From contig NZ_JAAQTO010000002.1 of the NCBI RefSeq assembly GCF_011742165.1, forward strand, positions 1 through 64,000: a stretch of DNA of 64,000 nt. Direction: 5' to 3'. The number at the start of each line of letters is the position of its first letter. Position 1 is the stretch's first letter. Both the position numbers and the translations under genes were made by a program. Shown piece by piece: positions 1 to 9,499 of this stretch. The DNA is from Billgrantia bachuensis. Lineage in GTDB: Bacteria; Pseudomonadota; Gammaproteobacteria; Pseudomonadales; Halomonadaceae. The notes below the pieces were generated by a model. That model saw only the letters and a list, made by a program, of their open reading frames with translations. It was not told the origin of the DNA and searched no databases.

Positions 1-131
1 ATCGTATCTCCCCTGTGGTGAATGGTGTGAGCGGTGCTGGCGGGGCCGGCTGCGGAACTTCGAAGGGTGCCGATTTTCGCACGCCATGCCGCCAAGGCAA
101 AGCGCAAAAGCCTCGCTGCGTCAGGAGGCTA

Positions 132-159
132 TTGACCACGGTCGATTCTCGCGTAGAAT
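132..159 (+). promoter_or_regulatory. sigma70-type promoter of the tRNA operon
   Basis: A TTGACC -35 box (132-137) and a TAGAAT -10 box (154-159) are separated by 16 bp. They lie about 55 bp upstream of the first tRNA. No competing gene lies in 1-213, so this is the likely start of the four-tRNA transcript. Confidence 0.6.
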
Positions 160-213
160 ACGCAGCGCTCGGTGAGGCCCGATATAGGGCGTCGAGGGCC
201 GTGCGAAGGCCGG

Positions 214-290
214 CGGGGTGTAGCGCAGTCTGGTAGCGCGCCTGCTTTGGGAGCAGGATGTCGGGGGTTCGAATCCCTCCACCCCGACCA
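214..290 (+). tRNA. tRNA-Pro (anticodon UGG)
   Basis: A 77-nt cloverleaf with a paired acceptor stem (CGGGGTG with CACCCCG), an anticodon loop reading TTTGGGA (anticodon TGG), a GGTTCGAATCC T-arm and an encoded 3' CCA. It is the first gene of a tRNA cluster upstream of tig, an arrangement also known in pseudomonads. Confidence 0.97.
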
Positions 291-357
291 CAACCTTTTG
301 TTTATGCTGAGAAAAAAGCAAATCGGGGTTGCGGTCGGACGCCATGGAACGTAGAAT

Positions 358-434
358 GCGCCCATAGCTCAACCGGATAGAGCAACGGCCTTCTAAGCCG
401 TAGGTTGCAGGTTCGAGTCCTGCTGGGCGTGCCA
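358..434 (+). tRNA. tRNA-Arg (anticodon UCU)
   Basis: A 77-nt cloverleaf with encoded CCA. The anticodon loop is CTTCTAA, giving anticodon TCT, which reads the rare AGA/AGG codons. The acceptor stem GCGCCCA pairs with TGGGCGT, with a G-T pair at the first position. It lies 67 nt after tRNA-Pro in the same orientation. Confidence 0.97.
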
Positions 435-476
435 GTCTGGCGTGGAAGTGACCTTCGGTTCGAGCAGTGTCGATAT

Positions 477-552
477 GGTGGATGTAGCTCAGTGGTAGAG
501 CCCCGGATTGTGGCTCCGGTGGTCGTGGGTTCGATCCCCATCATCCACCCCA
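477..552 (+). tRNA. tRNA-His (anticodon GUG), copy 1
   Basis: The 76-nt span includes the extra 5' G(-1) that marks tRNA-His, placed opposite the discriminator C, plus an encoded CCA. The anticodon loop ATTGTGG carries GTG. The gene is identical in sequence to the second copy at 586-661. Confidence 0.96.
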
Positions 553-585
553 TTCGACTTCCTTACGTGGTTCCCGGTTTGCAAT

Positions 586-661
586 GGTGGATGTAGCTCA
601 GTGGTAGAGCCCCGGATTGTGGCTCCGGTGGTCGTGGGTTCGATCCCCATCATCCACCCCA
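586..661 (+). tRNA. tRNA-His (anticodon GUG), copy 2
   Basis: An identical second copy of the histidine tRNA, 33 nt after the first, again with G(-1), discriminator C and encoded CCA. The identity extends only two bases to either side of the gene, which points to a recent tandem duplication or to gene conversion. Confidence 0.96.
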
Positions 662-663
662 TT

Positions 664-935
664 GCACCGTTTTCTTTACTCAGCTCGTTTTCCCGTCTCC
701 CTCTTCTTGTATGCCTCGAACGGCTCATTCCGCTCGGGTGTCGCCTGATGTGCTATCGGTGCCATTCATGTCGAGAGGACAGGGTAGCGCCATCAACTTT
801 GCCCGCTGCCCTTGTAAAATGCCCGGGCGCCCCAATCCTGTAGGCGTAACGCTTGCCAGCGTCGGGCGGGATTCTTAGAATCTCTCTTTTACATTCACGC
901 TTCCCAAGAACGCCCCAGTCGGTAGAGGACCATTC
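664..935 (+). other. spacer between tRNA operon and tig
   Basis: No gene or convincing terminator hairpin is seen here. A TAAAAT hexamer at 815-820 could be a -10 element for tig, but no good -35 sequence accompanies it. The tig promoter is therefore not resolved. Confidence 0.3.
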
Positions 936-2282
936 ATGCAAGTTTCCGTCGAAACGACCTCCCAGATCGAGCGCCGTGTCACGTTCCAAGTGCCCGCCGC
1001 CGAGGTCGACGAGGCCGTCGAAGCCCGCCTCAAGGACACGGCGAAGAACATTCGCCTCAACGGTTTCCGTAAGGGCCGGGTACCTATGTCCGTGGTGCGC
1101 CAGCGTTATGGCCGCGGCGTGCGCGACGAGGTCGTGGGCGAGCTGATGCGTGAGCGCTATGTGCGTGCGATCACCGAGCAGAACCTCAATCCGGCCGGTT
1201 TCCCGAGCATCGAGCCCAAGGTCGATGAAGAGGGCAAGGACCTCGAGTTCGTGGCTTCCCTCGAAATCTACCCGGAGATCGAACTTGCCTCGATCGAGGG
1301 CACCGAAGTCGAGCGTCCTGTCGTTGAGGTCAGCGACGCCGACCTCGAGGAGATGATCGAGACCCTGCGCAAGCAAAATGCCTCCTGGGAGGAGGTCGAT
1401 CGCGCCGCCGAAGAGGGCGATCAGGTCAAGCTCGACTTCCAGGGCTTCCTCGGTGACGAGCCCTTCGAGGGTGGCAGTGCCGAGGGGCATGAGCTGGTGC
1501 TGGGCTCCGGCAATTTCATCCCCGGCTTCGAGGAGCAGCTCGTCGGCGCTCAGGCGGGCGAGGAGAAGGAGATCAAGGTCACCTTTCCCGAGGATTACCA
1601 GGCAGAGCATCTGGCCGGTCAGGAAGCTACCTTCAAGGTCAAGGTGCATGCCGTGAAGGGCCAGGTCCTTCCCGAAATCGACGATGAGTTCATCAAGCGC
1701 TTTGGCGTGGAAGACGGCGACATCGAGAAATTCCGCGCCGAAGTAAAGAAGAACATGGCGCGTGAAGCCAAGCAGGCCGTCGACAACCGGATCAAGCAGC
1801 AGGTTCTCGAAGCACTGAAAAAGGCCAACGATGTGCCTGTGCCCCAGGCTTTGGTGCAGCAGGAGACCGATACACTCAAACGTCAGGCGGCCCAGCAGTT
1901 CGGCCTGGGAGAGGATTTCGACGTCTCCCAGTTGCCCAACGAGCTGTTCTCAGAGCAGGCCAAGGGGCGCGTCCAGGTCGGCCTGCTGTTGGCCGAAGTG
2001 ATCAAGCAGGGCGAGCTGGATGCCAGCGACGACGAGATTCGCGCCAAGGTCGAGGAGCTTGCCGAGCAGTACCAGGAGCCGCAGCAAGTCATTGACTATT
2101 ATATGGGCAACGACCAGCTCAAGACTCAGGTCAAGTCGGCTATTCTCGAAGAGAAGGCTGTCGACAAGCTGTTGCAGCAGGCTACCGTCAAGAACGTGGA
2201 GATGAGCTACCAGCAGGCGCTTGCCGCTGCCCAGCAGCAGGGTGAGCAGGCCGAAGAGGGCGAGGAAGAAGCCAACAGCTGA
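936..2282 (+). CDS. tig: trigger factor (ribosome-bound chaperone / prolyl isomerase)
   Basis: This 448-aa protein has the trigger factor layout. The N-terminal ribosome-binding domain carries the GFRKGRVP signature at residues 43-50, which docks on ribosomal protein L23 in the family. An FKBP-type isomerase domain follows at roughly residues 155-245 ([13 protein letters not shown] is visible), and the rest is the helical substrate-cradling domain. The length matches the E. coli protein (432 aa) apart from a Glu-rich tail. The ATG at 936 is the natural start because the ribosome-binding signature sits at its usual distance. The protein folds nascent chains in the cytoplasm. The neighbours clpP, clpX and lon on the same strand match the classic gammaproteobacterial order. 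Confidence 0.97.
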   Translation: MQVSVETTSQIERRVTFQVPAAEVDEAVEARLKDTAKNIRLNGFRKGRVPMSVVRQRYGRGVRDEVVGELMRERYVRAITEQNLNPAGFPSIEPKVDEEGKDLEFVASLEIYPEIELASIEGTEVERPVVEVSDADLEEMIETLRKQNASWEEVDRAAEEGDQVKLDFQGFLGDEPFEGGSAEGHELVLGSGNFIPGFEEQLVGAQAGEEKEIKVTFPEDYQAEHLAGQEATFKVKVHAVKGQVLPEIDDEFIKRFGVEDGDIEKFRAEVKKNMAREAKQAVDNRIKQQVLEALKKANDVPVPQALVQQETDTLKRQAAQQFGLGEDFDVSQLPNELFSEQAKGRVQVGLLLAEVIKQGELDASDDEIRAKVEELAEQYQEPQQVIDYYMGNDQLKTQVKSAILEEKAVDKLLQQATVKNVEMSYQQALAAAQQQGEQAEEGEEEANS

Positions 2283-2377
2283 TACGGTGGCAAGGCCCGA
2301 TCTGTCGGTCGCCGAAGGGCGAACGGCAGGTCGGTCGAGAGGCGCTTCCATTCATCGGATGCAAGGACATCACACTG

Positions 2378-2998
2378 ATGAGCAACGAGTTCGAGACCCG
2401 AAACGCCGGCGGCCTGGTGCCGATGGTGGTTGAGCAGAGCGCACGCGGCGAGCGGGCCTACGATATCTACTCCAGGCTGCTGAAGGAGCGTGTGATCTTT
2501 CTGGTGGGGCCGGTGGAGGATCACATGGCCAACCTGATCGTGGCGCAACTGCTGTTCCTTGAGTCCGAGAATCCGGACAAGGACATCCACCTCTATATCA
2601 ATTCTCCTGGCGGCGCCGTTACCGCCGGGATGTCGATTTATGACACCATGCAGTTCGTCAAGCCCGATGTCTCCACCGTGTGCATCGGCCAGGCGGCCAG
2701 CATGGGGGCGTTGCTGCTGGCTGGCGGCGCTGCAGGCAAGCGCTACTCGCTGCCCCACTCACGGATGATGATTCACCAACCGTTGGGCGGCTACCAGGGC
2801 CAGGCGGCAGATATCGAGATTCATACCCGCGAGATACTGGGTATCCGGGACAAGCTCAACCGTATCCTTGCCCATCATACCGGTCAGGATATCGAGACGA
2901 TCGCCCGGGATACGGACCGCGACAACTTCATGAGCGGCACTCAGGCAGTGGAATATGGTCTGATCGACGCCGTACTGGATAAGCGGCCCACATCCTGA
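2378..2998 (+). CDS. clpP: ATP-dependent Clp protease proteolytic subunit ClpP
   Basis: A 206-aa serine protease subunit that forms the tetradecameric chamber fed by ClpX or ClpA. The catalytic triad is visible: Ser108 in QAASMGA, His133 in MIHQPLGG and Asp182 in DRDNF. These align with Ser111, His136 and Asp185 of the E. coli precursor. The first dozen or so residues would be a cleaved propeptide by analogy with E. coli. It lies 95 nt after tig and 77 nt before clpX on the same strand. I see no sigma32-type promoter directly before it, so it may depend on read-through from tig or on a promoter I cannot recognise. Confidence 0.97.
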   Translation: MSNEFETRNAGGLVPMVVEQSARGERAYDIYSRLLKERVIFLVGPVEDHMANLIVAQLLFLESENPDKDIHLYINSPGGAVTAGMSIYDTMQFVKPDVSTVCIGQAASMGALLLAGGAAGKRYSLPHSRMMIHQPLGGYQGQAADIEIHTREILGIRDKLNRILAHHTGQDIETIARDTDRDNFMSGTQAVEYGLIDAVLDKRPTS

Positions 2999-3035
2999 TA
3001 GCGTGAAATCAAGCACGCTTCAACTAAGTGATTAG

Positions 3036-3056
3036 CGGCGGCCGGCCCGGCCGCCG
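3036..3056 (+). other. GC-rich hairpin between clpP and clpX
   Basis: A near-perfect inverted repeat, CGGCGGCCGG against CCGGCCGCCG, forms a very GC-rich stem with a minimal loop. It is not followed by a T-run, so it is unlikely to be a full terminator. It ends 19 nt before the clpX ATG and could modulate processing, partial termination or clpX translation. Confidence 0.6.
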
Positions 3057-3075
3057 AAGTGACAGAGGTACGCGA

Positions 3076-4353
3076 ATGGCCGACGGCAAAGGCAAGGACG
3101 AAGGCGGCAAGCTGCTCTACTGCTCGTTCTGTGGCAAGAACCAGAACGAGGTGCGCAAGCTGATTGCCGGTCCGTCCGTCTATATCTGCGACGAGTGTGT
3201 CGACCTGTGCAACGACATCATTCGCGAGGAAGTTCTCGATGCCGATGCCGAGAGCGATGAGGAGCGTCTGCCCGTTCCCCGCGAGATTCGTCGCACCCTG
3301 GACGAATACGTCATCGGCCAGGACCGCGCCAAGACGGTGCTGTCCGTGGCCGTCTATAACCACTACAAGCGTCTTCGCGCCGGCATCAAGGGCGATGACG
3401 TGGAACTCGGCAAGTCCAACATTCTGCTGATCGGGCCTACCGGTAGCGGCAAGACGCTGCTGGCGGAGACAATGGCGCGGCTGCTCAATGTGCCCTTCAC
3501 CATCGCCGACGCCACTACGCTCACCGAAGCGGGCTATGTCGGAGAGGACGTCGAGAACATCATTCAGAAGCTGTTGCAGAAGTGCGACTACGATGTGGAG
3601 AAGGCCCAGCGAGGCATCGTCTACATCGACGAGATCGACAAGATCTCGCGCAAGTCGGATAACCCCTCGATCACCCGTGATGTCTCGGGCGAGGGCGTGC
3701 AGCAGGCGCTGCTGAAGCTCATCGAGGGCACTACGGCTTCCGTTCCGCCGCAGGGGGGGCGCAAGCATCCGCAGCAGGAGTTCCTCCAGGTCGATACCGG
3801 CAACATCCTGTTCATCGTCGGCGGTGCCTTCGCCGGCCTCGATAAGGTCATTCGTGATCGTGCCGAGAAGGGTGGCATCGGCTTCAGCGCAGAGGTGAAG
3901 AGCAAGGACGAGACCAAGGGCGTAGGCGACCTGCTCGCCGACGTCGAGCCGGAGGATCTGGTCAAGTTCGGCCTGATTCCCGAGTTCGTCGGGCGTCTGC
4001 CGGTCATTGCCACGCTGACCGAGCTCAGCGAGGATGCTCTGATCCAGATTCTCACCGAGCCCAAGAACTCTCTGGTCAAGCAGTATGCCCGTCTGTTCGA
4101 CATGGAGGGGGTCGAGCTCGAGTTTCGCGAGGATGCGCTGCGCGCCGTAGCGAAGAAGGCCATGGCGCGCAAGACCGGTGCTCGTGGGTTACGCTCCATC
4201 CTCGAGTCGGTACTGCTCGATACCATGTACGAGATCCCATCCATGGAGGGGGTATCCAAGGTGGTCATCGATGCGTCGGTCATCGCCGGTGACAGCGAGC
4301 CGCTGCTGATCTATTCGCAGCAGGACCAGCGGGTGGACGGCACTGACGGTTGA
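3076..4353 (+). CDS. clpX: Clp protease ATP-binding subunit ClpX
   Basis: A 425-aa AAA+ unfoldase that delivers tagged substrates to ClpP. The N-terminal zinc-binding domain has four cysteines (C16, C19, C38, C41). The AAA+ module follows with Walker A GPTGSGKT at 120-127, the GYVG pore loop at 153-156 and Walker B YIDEID at 183-188. The frame stays open upstream to 3028, but the ATG at 3076 is preceded by an AGAGG ribosome-binding site and gives the family length (E. coli 424 aa). Transcription ends at the hairpin at 4385-4414. Confidence 0.97.
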   Translation: MADGKGKDEGGKLLYCSFCGKNQNEVRKLIAGPSVYICDECVDLCNDIIREEVLDADAESDEERLPVPREIRRTLDEYVIGQDRAKTVLSVAVYNHYKRLRAGIKGDDVELGKSNILLIGPTGSGKTLLAETMARLLNVPFTIADATTLTEAGYVGEDVENIIQKLLQKCDYDVEKAQRGIVYIDEIDKISRKSDNPSITRDVSGEGVQQALLKLIEGTTASVPPQGGRKHPQQEFLQVDTGNILFIVGGAFAGLDKVIRDRAEKGGIGFSAEVKSKDETKGVGDLLADVEPEDLVKFGLIPEFVGRLPVIATLTELSEDALIQILTEPKNSLVKQYARLFDMEGVELEFREDALRAVAKKAMARKTGARGLRSILESVLLDTMYEIPSMEGVSKVVIDASVIAGDSEPLLIYSQQDQRVDGTDG

Positions 4354-4384
4354 GGCCAGGCGGCCTTGGCTGCCTGCCCAAGAC

Positions 4385-4414
4385 GAAAAGGGGTCGCTCG
4401 GGCGGCCCCTTTTC
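4385..4414 (+). terminator. rho-independent terminator after clpX
   Basis: The arms GAAAAGGGG (4385-4393) and CCCCTTTTC (4406-4414) pair perfectly around a 12-nt loop. The run of T residues lies within the 3' arm. The position, about 30 nt after the clpX stop, fits termination of the clpP-clpX transcript. Confidence 0.7.
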
Positions 4415-4434
4415 ACGTTCGCCAGCGCATTCCC

Positions 4435-4461
4435 CTTGCAATGGTGGCGGCGCGCCCCCAT
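4435..4461 (+). promoter_or_regulatory. sigma32-type (heat-shock) promoter of lon
   Basis: CTTGCA (4435-4440, consensus CTTGAA) is followed after 15 bp by CCCCAT (4456-4461), the characteristic sigma32 -10 core. It lies 42 bp before the lon ATG, directly after the clpX terminator. Sigma32 control of lon is established in E. coli, and the match here is by eye. Confidence 0.65.
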
Positions 4462-4503
4462 CCCCCTTGTTATCTATCGATTTCTGTTTGAGGAACGTCT
4501 GCG

Positions 4504-6906
4504 ATGCAGCAGAACGCCGTTCAGACCTTGAGTCTGCCCCTACTACCTCTGCGCGACGTGGTCGTATATCCGCAGATGGTGATCCCGCTGTTCGTCGGGC
4601 GCGAGAAGTCAATCCAGGCGCTCGACGCCGCGATGGCATCCGACAAGCGTGTATTGCTCGTCGCTCAACGCGAAGCCGGGCAGGATGACCCCGGTACCGA
4701 CGACCTCTTCACCATTGGCACCGTTGCCGAGATTATGCAGCTTCTCAAGCTGCCCGATGGCACCGTCAAAGTGCTGATCGAGGGGGTTTCTCGCGCCGAT
4801 CTGCGAGAAGTCCATCATACCGACGGCCACAGCATGGCCGAGGCCGTGCTGCGCGACAGCGAGCCGCTGAGCGAACGCGAGCAGGAGGCGCTGGTTCGGG
4901 TGCTGCTCAACCAGTTCGAGCAGTACGTCAAGCTGTCCAAGAAGGTGCCCAACGAGGTGCTCAATTCGCTCTCCGGCATCGAGGACCCGAGCCGTCTGGT
5001 TGACACCATCTGCGCTCACCTCTCGCTCAAGATCCAGGACAAGCAGCAGCTGCTTGAGATGGATCGTGTGCGCGAGCGCATCGAACACCTGATGGCGCTG
5101 ATCGAGTCTGAGATCGACCTGCTGCAGGTGGAAAAGCGCATACGCTCCCGGGTCAAGGACCAGATGGAGAAGTCGCAGCGCGAGTATTACCTCAACGAGC
5201 AGATGAAGGCCATCCAGAAAGAGATGGGCGAGCTCGAGAACGTGCCCAACGAAGCCGAGAAGTACGAAAAGGCGATCGAGGAGTCGGGCATGCCCAAGGA
5301 GGCACGCGACAAGGCGGTTCAAGAACTGGGCAAGCTCAAGATGATGTCGCCGAGTTCTGCCGAGGCCACGGTCGTGCGCTCCTACCTGGACTGGCTGATC
5401 TCGGTGCCGTGGAAGAAACGCACCCGGGTCAAGCATGACTTGGTACACGCCCACAGGGTGCTGGACGAAGACCACTATGGGCTCGACGAGGTCAAGGAAC
5501 GCATCCTCGAGTACCTCGCCGTGCAGAAGCGTGTGAAGAAGCTCAAGGGGCCCGTGCTGTGCCTGGTCGGTCCGCCGGGGGTGGGCAAGACCTCGCTGGG
5601 ACAGTCGATTGCACGGGCCACCAATCGCAAGTACGTGCGCCTGGCGCTGGGTGGCGTGCGCGACGAATCGGAGATTCGCGGGCATCGCCGTACCTACATC
5701 GGCTCGCTGCCGGGCAAGCTGATTCAGCGTATGAGCAAGGCCGAGGTCAAGAATCCGCTGTTCCTGCTCGACGAGGTCGACAAGATCGGCATGGACCATC
5801 GTGGCGACCCCGCCTCGGCGCTGCTGGAGGTGCTCGATCCGGAGCAGAACGACAAGTTCAACGATCATTATCTCGAGCTTGATTACGACCTCTCCGAAGT
5901 GATGTTCATCTGTACCGCCAATTCGATGAACATTCCCGGACCCTTGCTCGATCGCATGGAGGTCATCCGCCTGCCCGGTTATACCGAGGACGAAAAGCTC
6001 GCCATTGCTCGGCGCTACCTGGTACCCAAGCAGCTCAATGCCAACGGTTTCAAGGAAGATGAGCTCGCGTTCTCCGACGAATCGCTGCTCGAGTTGATCC
6101 GCTACTTTACCCGCGAGGCGGGGGTGCGTGAGCTCGAGAGGCAGATCGCCAAGGTGTGCCGCAAGGTGCTGCGCGAGCGGCTCGAGTACGAGGGCAAAGG
6201 GGCTCAGGCGCCAGCGCTGCTCTCCGCGGCAGACATCGAGGCCTACGCCGGTGTGCGCCGGTACAGCTATGGCCTGGCCGACAAGGAGGACCAGGTAGGG
6301 CGCGTGACCGGCCTGGCCTGGACATCGGTGGGTGGAGAGCTGCTCAATATCGAGTCGGTCGTCACTCCGGGCAAGGGGCGCATCAACAAGACCGGCTCGC
6401 TGGGTGACGTGATGAAGGAGTCCGTCAGTGCGGCCCACACCGTCGTACGTGCCCGTGCTGCGACGCTGGGCATCGACCCGGAGCGCTTCGAGAAGGAAGA
6501 CCTGCATATCCACGTGCCTGAGGGCGCGACGCCCAAGGATGGTCCTAGTGCAGGTATCGCCATGGTCACCGCCATGGTGTCGGCTTATACCGGACGGCCA
6601 ATACGCTGCGACCTTGCCATGACCGGAGAAGTGAACCTGCGTGGCGAAGTGATGCCGATCGGTGGGCTAAAGGAGAAATTGCTGGCGGCACGGCGCGGTG
6701 GTATAAAGATCGTGCTCATTCCGGAAGAGAACCGCCGGGACCTCAAGGAGGTGCCGGATAATATCAAGGATGCGCTGGATGTCCGGCCCGTCCGCTGGAT
6801 CGACGAAGTGCTGGAGTCGGCCCTTGCCGAAAGGACCGGTAATGGTGGGGAAGAATCACGAACGGAAGATTCGGCTTCTTCTTCCAGCATGATCAGTACG
6901 CATTAA
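4504..6906 (+). CDS. lon: ATP-dependent Lon protease (LonA)
   Basis: An 800-aa LonA protease with the N-terminal substrate-binding LAN domain, an AAA+ domain with Walker A GPPGVGKT near residue 357, and a C-terminal serine-lysine peptidase. The catalytic dyad is Ser682 in DGPSAGIAM and Lys725 in [10 protein letters not shown], 43 residues apart as in E. coli (Ser679, Lys722). Lon degrades misfolded and short-lived regulatory proteins in the cytoplasm. The gene has its own heat-shock-type promoter and is followed by an inverted repeat at 6921-6949, so it is probably monocistronic. The Ser-rich tail (residues 780-800) goes slightly past the usual family end. Confidence 0.98.
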   Translation: MQQNAVQTLSLPLLPLRDVVVYPQMVIPLFVGREKSIQALDAAMASDKRVLLVAQREAGQDDPGTDDLFTIGTVAEIMQLLKLPDGTVKVLIEGVSRADLREVHHTDGHSMAEAVLRDSEPLSEREQEALVRVLLNQFEQYVKLSKKVPNEVLNSLSGIEDPSRLVDTICAHLSLKIQDKQQLLEMDRVRERIEHLMALIESEIDLLQVEKRIRSRVKDQMEKSQREYYLNEQMKAIQKEMGELENVPNEAEKYEKAIEESGMPKEARDKAVQELGKLKMMSPSSAEATVVRSYLDWLISVPWKKRTRVKHDLVHAHRVLDEDHYGLDEVKERILEYLAVQKRVKKLKGPVLCLVGPPGVGKTSLGQSIARATNRKYVRLALGGVRDESEIRGHRRTYIGSLPGKLIQRMSKAEVKNPLFLLDEVDKIGMDHRGDPASALLEVLDPEQNDKFNDHYLELDYDLSEVMFICTANSMNIPGPLLDRMEVIRLPGYTEDEKLAIARRYLVPKQLNANGFKEDELAFSDESLLELIRYFTREAGVRELERQIAKVCRKVLRERLEYEGKGAQAPALLSAADIEAYAGVRRYSYGLADKEDQVGRVTGLAWTSVGGELLNIESVVTPGKGRINKTGSLGDVMKESVSAAHTVVRARAATLGIDPERFEKEDLHIHVPEGATPKDGPSAGIAMVTAMVSAYTGRPIRCDLAMTGEVNLRGEVMPIGGLKEKLLAARRGGIKIVLIPEENRRDLKEVPDNIKDALDVRPVRWIDEVLESALAERTGNGGEESRTEDSASSSSMISTH

Positions 6907-6920
6907 CGATAATTGCTGTG

Positions 6921-6949
6921 TCATACTCGGGTGCAGAACCCGAGTATGA
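6921..6949 (+). terminator. hairpin after lon
   Basis: A perfect 11-bp inverted repeat (TCATACTCGGG / CCCGAGTATGA) with a 7-nt loop starts 15 nt after the lon stop. No T-run follows, so termination efficiency is uncertain. It may mainly protect the mRNA 3' end. Confidence 0.5.
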
Positions 6950-6971
6950 CGCGGTTTGGCGCCGCAGTTGC

Positions 6972-7001
6972 TTGACACCTCTTTTGCAGCATTGCTATAA
7001 A
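6972..7001 (+). promoter_or_regulatory. strong sigma70 promoter of hupB
   Basis: A consensus TTGACA (6972-6977) and TATAAA (6996-7001) are separated by 18 bp. This is among the best sigma70 matches in the window and fits a highly expressed nucleoid protein. It predicts a leader of roughly 75 nt before the GTG start at 7084. Confidence 0.75.
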
Positions 7002-7083
7002 CTGCCAGCCATGCTGTGATCGAGTTGCCGGGCGAAAGGTACGCCGATTAGAGCCATTTTCTGAAACAGTCAAGGGGTGAAGT

Positions 7084-7356
7084 GTGAACAAATCCGAGCT
7101 GATCGAAGCCATCGCCGCGTCTGCCGATATTCCCAAGGCCGCTGCGTCTCGCGCACTGGATGCCATGGTCGACACGGTCTCAGAAAGTCTCAAGAAAGGT
7201 GACAGTGTGTCTCTCGTCGGATTTGGTACTTTCTCGGTGAAAGAGCGTGCCGCCCGTACAGGCCGCAATCCGCAGACAGGCCAGCCGATCCAGATCAGCG
7301 CAGCCAAGGTGCCGACTTTCAAGGCCGGCAAGGCGCTCAAGGACTCCGTGAACTGA
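7084..7356 (+). CDS. hupB: DNA-binding protein HU-beta
   Basis: A 90-aa HU/IHF family protein. The residues [11 protein letters not shown] at the N-terminus, the [21 protein letters not shown] core with the DNA-intercalating arm (Pro in RNPQTG), and the C-terminal [12 protein letters not shown] are typical of HupB. HU dimers bend and compact DNA. The start codon is GTG, preceded by AAGGGGTGA, and no ATG lies at the conserved N-terminus. The gene sits between lon and ppiD as in E. coli, and is bounded by its own strong promoter and a strong terminator at 7420-7452. Confidence 0.97.
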   Translation: MNKSELIEAIAASADIPKAAASRALDAMVDTVSESLKKGDSVSLVGFGTFSVKERAARTGRNPQTGQPIQISAAKVPTFKAGKALKDSVN

Positions 7357-7419
7357 GTCAACGGATTATTTGCGCCGAAGGCCCGAAAGCGGGCGAAGCC
7401 ACTCGGCAGCAAACGATCA

Positions 7420-7452
7420 GGCGCACCGCTTCGGCGGTGCGCCTTCTTTTTT
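7420..7452 (+). terminator. rho-independent terminator after hupB
   Basis: A perfect 10-bp GC-rich stem (GGCGCACCGC / GCGGTGCGCC) with a TTCG tetraloop is followed by TTCTTTTTT. This is a textbook intrinsic terminator, 63 nt after the hupB stop. Confidence 0.9.
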
Positions 7453-7517
7453 CGTCTCGGCAACGCCGTCCCCTTCTGGACGAGCAGGGCTGTCGTGATG
7501 GCCCGCGGCGACCCGTC

Positions 7518-7532
7518 GCCGTATAATACGGC
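7518..7532 (+). promoter_or_regulatory. candidate ppiD promoter -10 within a palindrome
   Basis: A perfect TATAAT at 7522-7527 sits in the centre of the inverted repeat GCCGTATAATACGGC, 36 nt before the ppiD ATG. No good -35 box lies at the correct spacing. The promoter may need an activator, or the palindrome may be an operator that overlaps the -10. Confidence 0.45.
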
Positions 7533-7568
7533 GCCACAGCCAGCCAATAATCAGCAATCGAGGCCTGC

Positions 7569-9386
7569 ATGCTGCAAAGTATTCGTGACCGCTCCAGAAG
7601 CTGGGGCGCCAAGATCATCGTAGGGGCCGTGGTGGTAACCATGGCGCTGTTCGGTGTCGAGTCCCTGGTGGGGCTGTTCGGCGGTGGTGGTGACGAGGTC
7701 GCCAAGATCAACGGCGAGACCATCACCCGCCAGGAGCTGGAAATGGAAGTGCAGCGTGCGATCCGTTCCGGTCAGGTACCTCCAGAGCAGGAGCGGGCTC
7801 TGCGTGGCCAGGTGCTCGACGAGATGATCGGTGAACGCCTGTTGCTCGCTTTCGCCGAAGACGGTGGGCTTTATCTCTCTGACGAGCAGCTCGACCAGGT
7901 GATCGTGACGTTACCCGAGTTCCAAGATCAGAGCGGTCGTTTCGATACCGATCTGTTCCGTAACCGCCTGGCGAGTGCCGGCTTCACGCCGACCTCGTTC
8001 CGGGCGGCGCTACGCGTCGACCTGAAGCGCCAGCAACTTCAGCAAGGGCTCGCGGTCAGTGATTTCGTTCTCGAAAGCGAGCGTGAAGCCCTGGCATCGC
8101 TGCAACGTCAGGTACGCAGTTTCCGCTATCACACACTTTCGGCGGCGGATCTCGCTGAGCCCGTTCAAGTCAGCGAAGCCGAGCTGGAGGCTCATTACCA
8201 GGAGAACCGCGAGAGTTATCAGCGCCCTGAGCAGGTTCGACTCGAGTACGTCATCGTCGACCGCCAGGAGATGGCCGAGCAGGTCGAGGTTGAGGAAGAG
8301 GCGATACGCCAGGCGTGGGAAGAGCGTGGTAGGGATGCCGACCGCCGTGTGTCGCATATCATGGTCACTTTCGATGGCGAGCGCAGCCGCGATGAAGCGA
8401 TTGCGCGCCTTGAAGAGGTGCGTGAGCGCTTGGCTGAGGGGGAGTCGTTCGACGAGCTGGCCCTCGAATACTCAGATGACCCCTCAACGGCCGAGCAGGG
8501 TGGCGATCTAGGAGTGATCAGCCGCGGTTTCTTCGGCGATGCCTTCGACGAAGCTGCCTTCGCGCTCGCACCAGGCCAGGTATCGAGTATCGTCGAGACC
8601 GATAATGGCCTGCATCTGATCAAGGTGACTGGATTGGATCAAGCGCCGTTGGAGGAAGTGCGCGACGATATCGCACGTGAGCTGGCTCTCGACCAAGTGG
8701 CCGATGTATTCAATCGCCGGGTCCAGGCGCTCATCGACGAGAGTTTCGCGGCCGACGATCTGGCCAGCGTAGCCGAGAGCCAGGAGCTCGAGCTGCATGA
8801 AAGTGAGTGGGTGTCACGAGAGGGTGGCGACGGGGTGCTTTCCGAACCCGGCGTCATGAGCGAGGCCTTCAGTAAGGATGTGTTGATCGAAGGTTTCAAC
8901 AGTGAAGTCATCGAGCTCGACGAGGATCGCCGCATGGTGCTGCGCGTGGCCGAACATCGCGAGGCCACCGTGCTGCCGCTCGATGAGGTGCGCGATCGAG
9001 TGGCGGCTTCCGTAGAGCAGCGCAAGCAGCGCGAAGCGTTACTTGACCTGGCTCGAGAGCAGGTCGAGCGTCTGCGTGCCGGCGAGGTGCTCGAACTCGA
9101 CTGGCAGCAGGTGGAGCGGGCGACCCGGCAGCAGGCCGACGTGCCACAGGCTATCGTGCAGGCTGCCTTCCGGCTTCCCCGCCCCGAGGGGGATGAGACT
9201 GTCTTTGGCCATACCGGCAACCAGGAGCGAGTCACCGTGATTGCGTTGGATAGCGTCGAGCCTGGTGAAGCAGACGAACAGACGGAAGCTTTCGTGGCGC
9301 GCATGGCGGAACAGTTGCGTGCCCAGGCTGCCATTCAGGGCTTGAGAAACCACCTGCGAGAGACGGCCGAGGTCGAGCGGTATTGA
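7569..9386 (+). CDS. ppiD: periplasmic folding chaperone / peptidyl-prolyl isomerase PpiD
   Basis: A 605-aa protein with one N-terminal membrane segment (about residues 16-36) that would anchor it in the inner membrane and leave the rest in the periplasm. A SurA-like N-terminal chaperone region follows. A parvulin (PpiC-type) domain lies at about 257-355, recognisable by SHIMVTF and by DLGVISRGFFGDAFDEAAFAL, and a C-terminal chaperone extension completes it. The length is close to E. coli PpiD (623 aa). PpiD assists folding of secreted and outer-membrane proteins near the Sec translocon. It follows hupB as in E. coli and ends at a very long hairpin (9398-9433). Confidence 0.93.
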   Translation: MLQSIRDRSRSWGAKIIVGAVVVTMALFGVESLVGLFGGGGDEVAKINGETITRQELEMEVQRAIRSGQVPPEQERALRGQVLDEMIGERLLLAFAEDGGLYLSDEQLDQVIVTLPEFQDQSGRFDTDLFRNRLASAGFTPTSFRAALRVDLKRQQLQQGLAVSDFVLESEREALASLQRQVRSFRYHTLSAADLAEPVQVSEAELEAHYQENRESYQRPEQVRLEYVIVDRQEMAEQVEVEEEAIRQAWEERGRDADRRVSHIMVTFDGERSRDEAIARLEEVRERLAEGESFDELALEYSDDPSTAEQGGDLGVISRGFFGDAFDEAAFALAPGQVSSIVETDNGLHLIKVTGLDQAPLEEVRDDIARELALDQVADVFNRRVQALIDESFAADDLASVAESQELELHESEWVSREGGDGVLSEPGVMSEAFSKDVLIEGFNSEVIELDEDRRMVLRVAEHREATVLPLDEVRDRVAASVEQRKQREALLDLAREQVERLRAGEVLELDWQQVERATRQQADVPQAIVQAAFRLPRPEGDETVFGHTGNQERVTVIALDSVEPGEADEQTEAFVARMAEQLRAQAAIQGLRNHLRETAEVERY

Positions 9387-9397
9387 TCGCTTGGCAA

Positions 9398-9433
9398 CCC
9401 AAAGAAAAGGGGCGCTGGCCCCTTTTCTTTGGG
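9398..9433 (+). terminator. long hairpin terminator after ppiD
   Basis: A perfect 16-bp stem (CCCAAAGAAAAGGGGC with its complement) and a 4-nt loop begin 11 nt after the ppiD stop. The 3' arm itself contains a CCCCTTTTCTTT tract that can serve as the terminator U-run. Confidence 0.8.
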
Positions 9434-9438
9434 TGAGT

Positions 9439-9455
9439 ATTTATACCGTTATCTT
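9439..9455 (+). repeat. 17-bp repeat shared with 60693-60709, copy 1
   Basis: ATTTATACCGTTATCTT occurs here and identically, in the same orientation, at 60693-60709. Both copies are AT-rich intergenic sites in an otherwise GC-rich window. The function is unknown, and a shared protein-binding site is one possibility. Confidence 0.5.
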
Positions 9456-9499
9456 GCACGCTTTCAGCTCATGTCCCAGGCTGGAGGTAAATGTTATGC

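Larger units (their letters stand above)
475..663 (+). repeat. 80-bp tandem duplication carrying tRNA-His
   Basis: The segments 475-554 and 584-663 are identical over 80 bp and lie 109 bp apart (start to start). Each spans one complete tRNA-His gene. The 29 bp between them is unrelated to the other flanks. Confidence 0.9.

Noticed and set aside
753-1649. A 298-codon minus-strand frame crossing the start of tig.
   Set aside because: It overlaps the conserved N-terminus of tig and its leader, and has no family resemblance.
3028-3075. A longer ClpX starting at GTG 3028.
   Set aside because: The extra 16 residues would be encoded by the GC hairpin. The ATG at 3076 has a ribosome-binding site and gives the family length.
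4609-6513. A 634-codon open frame on the minus strand opposite lon.
   Set aside because: It lies entirely inside the well-supported lon gene. High GC content keeps the antisense frame open, and its translation shows no domain and an unusual His/Leu-rich composition.
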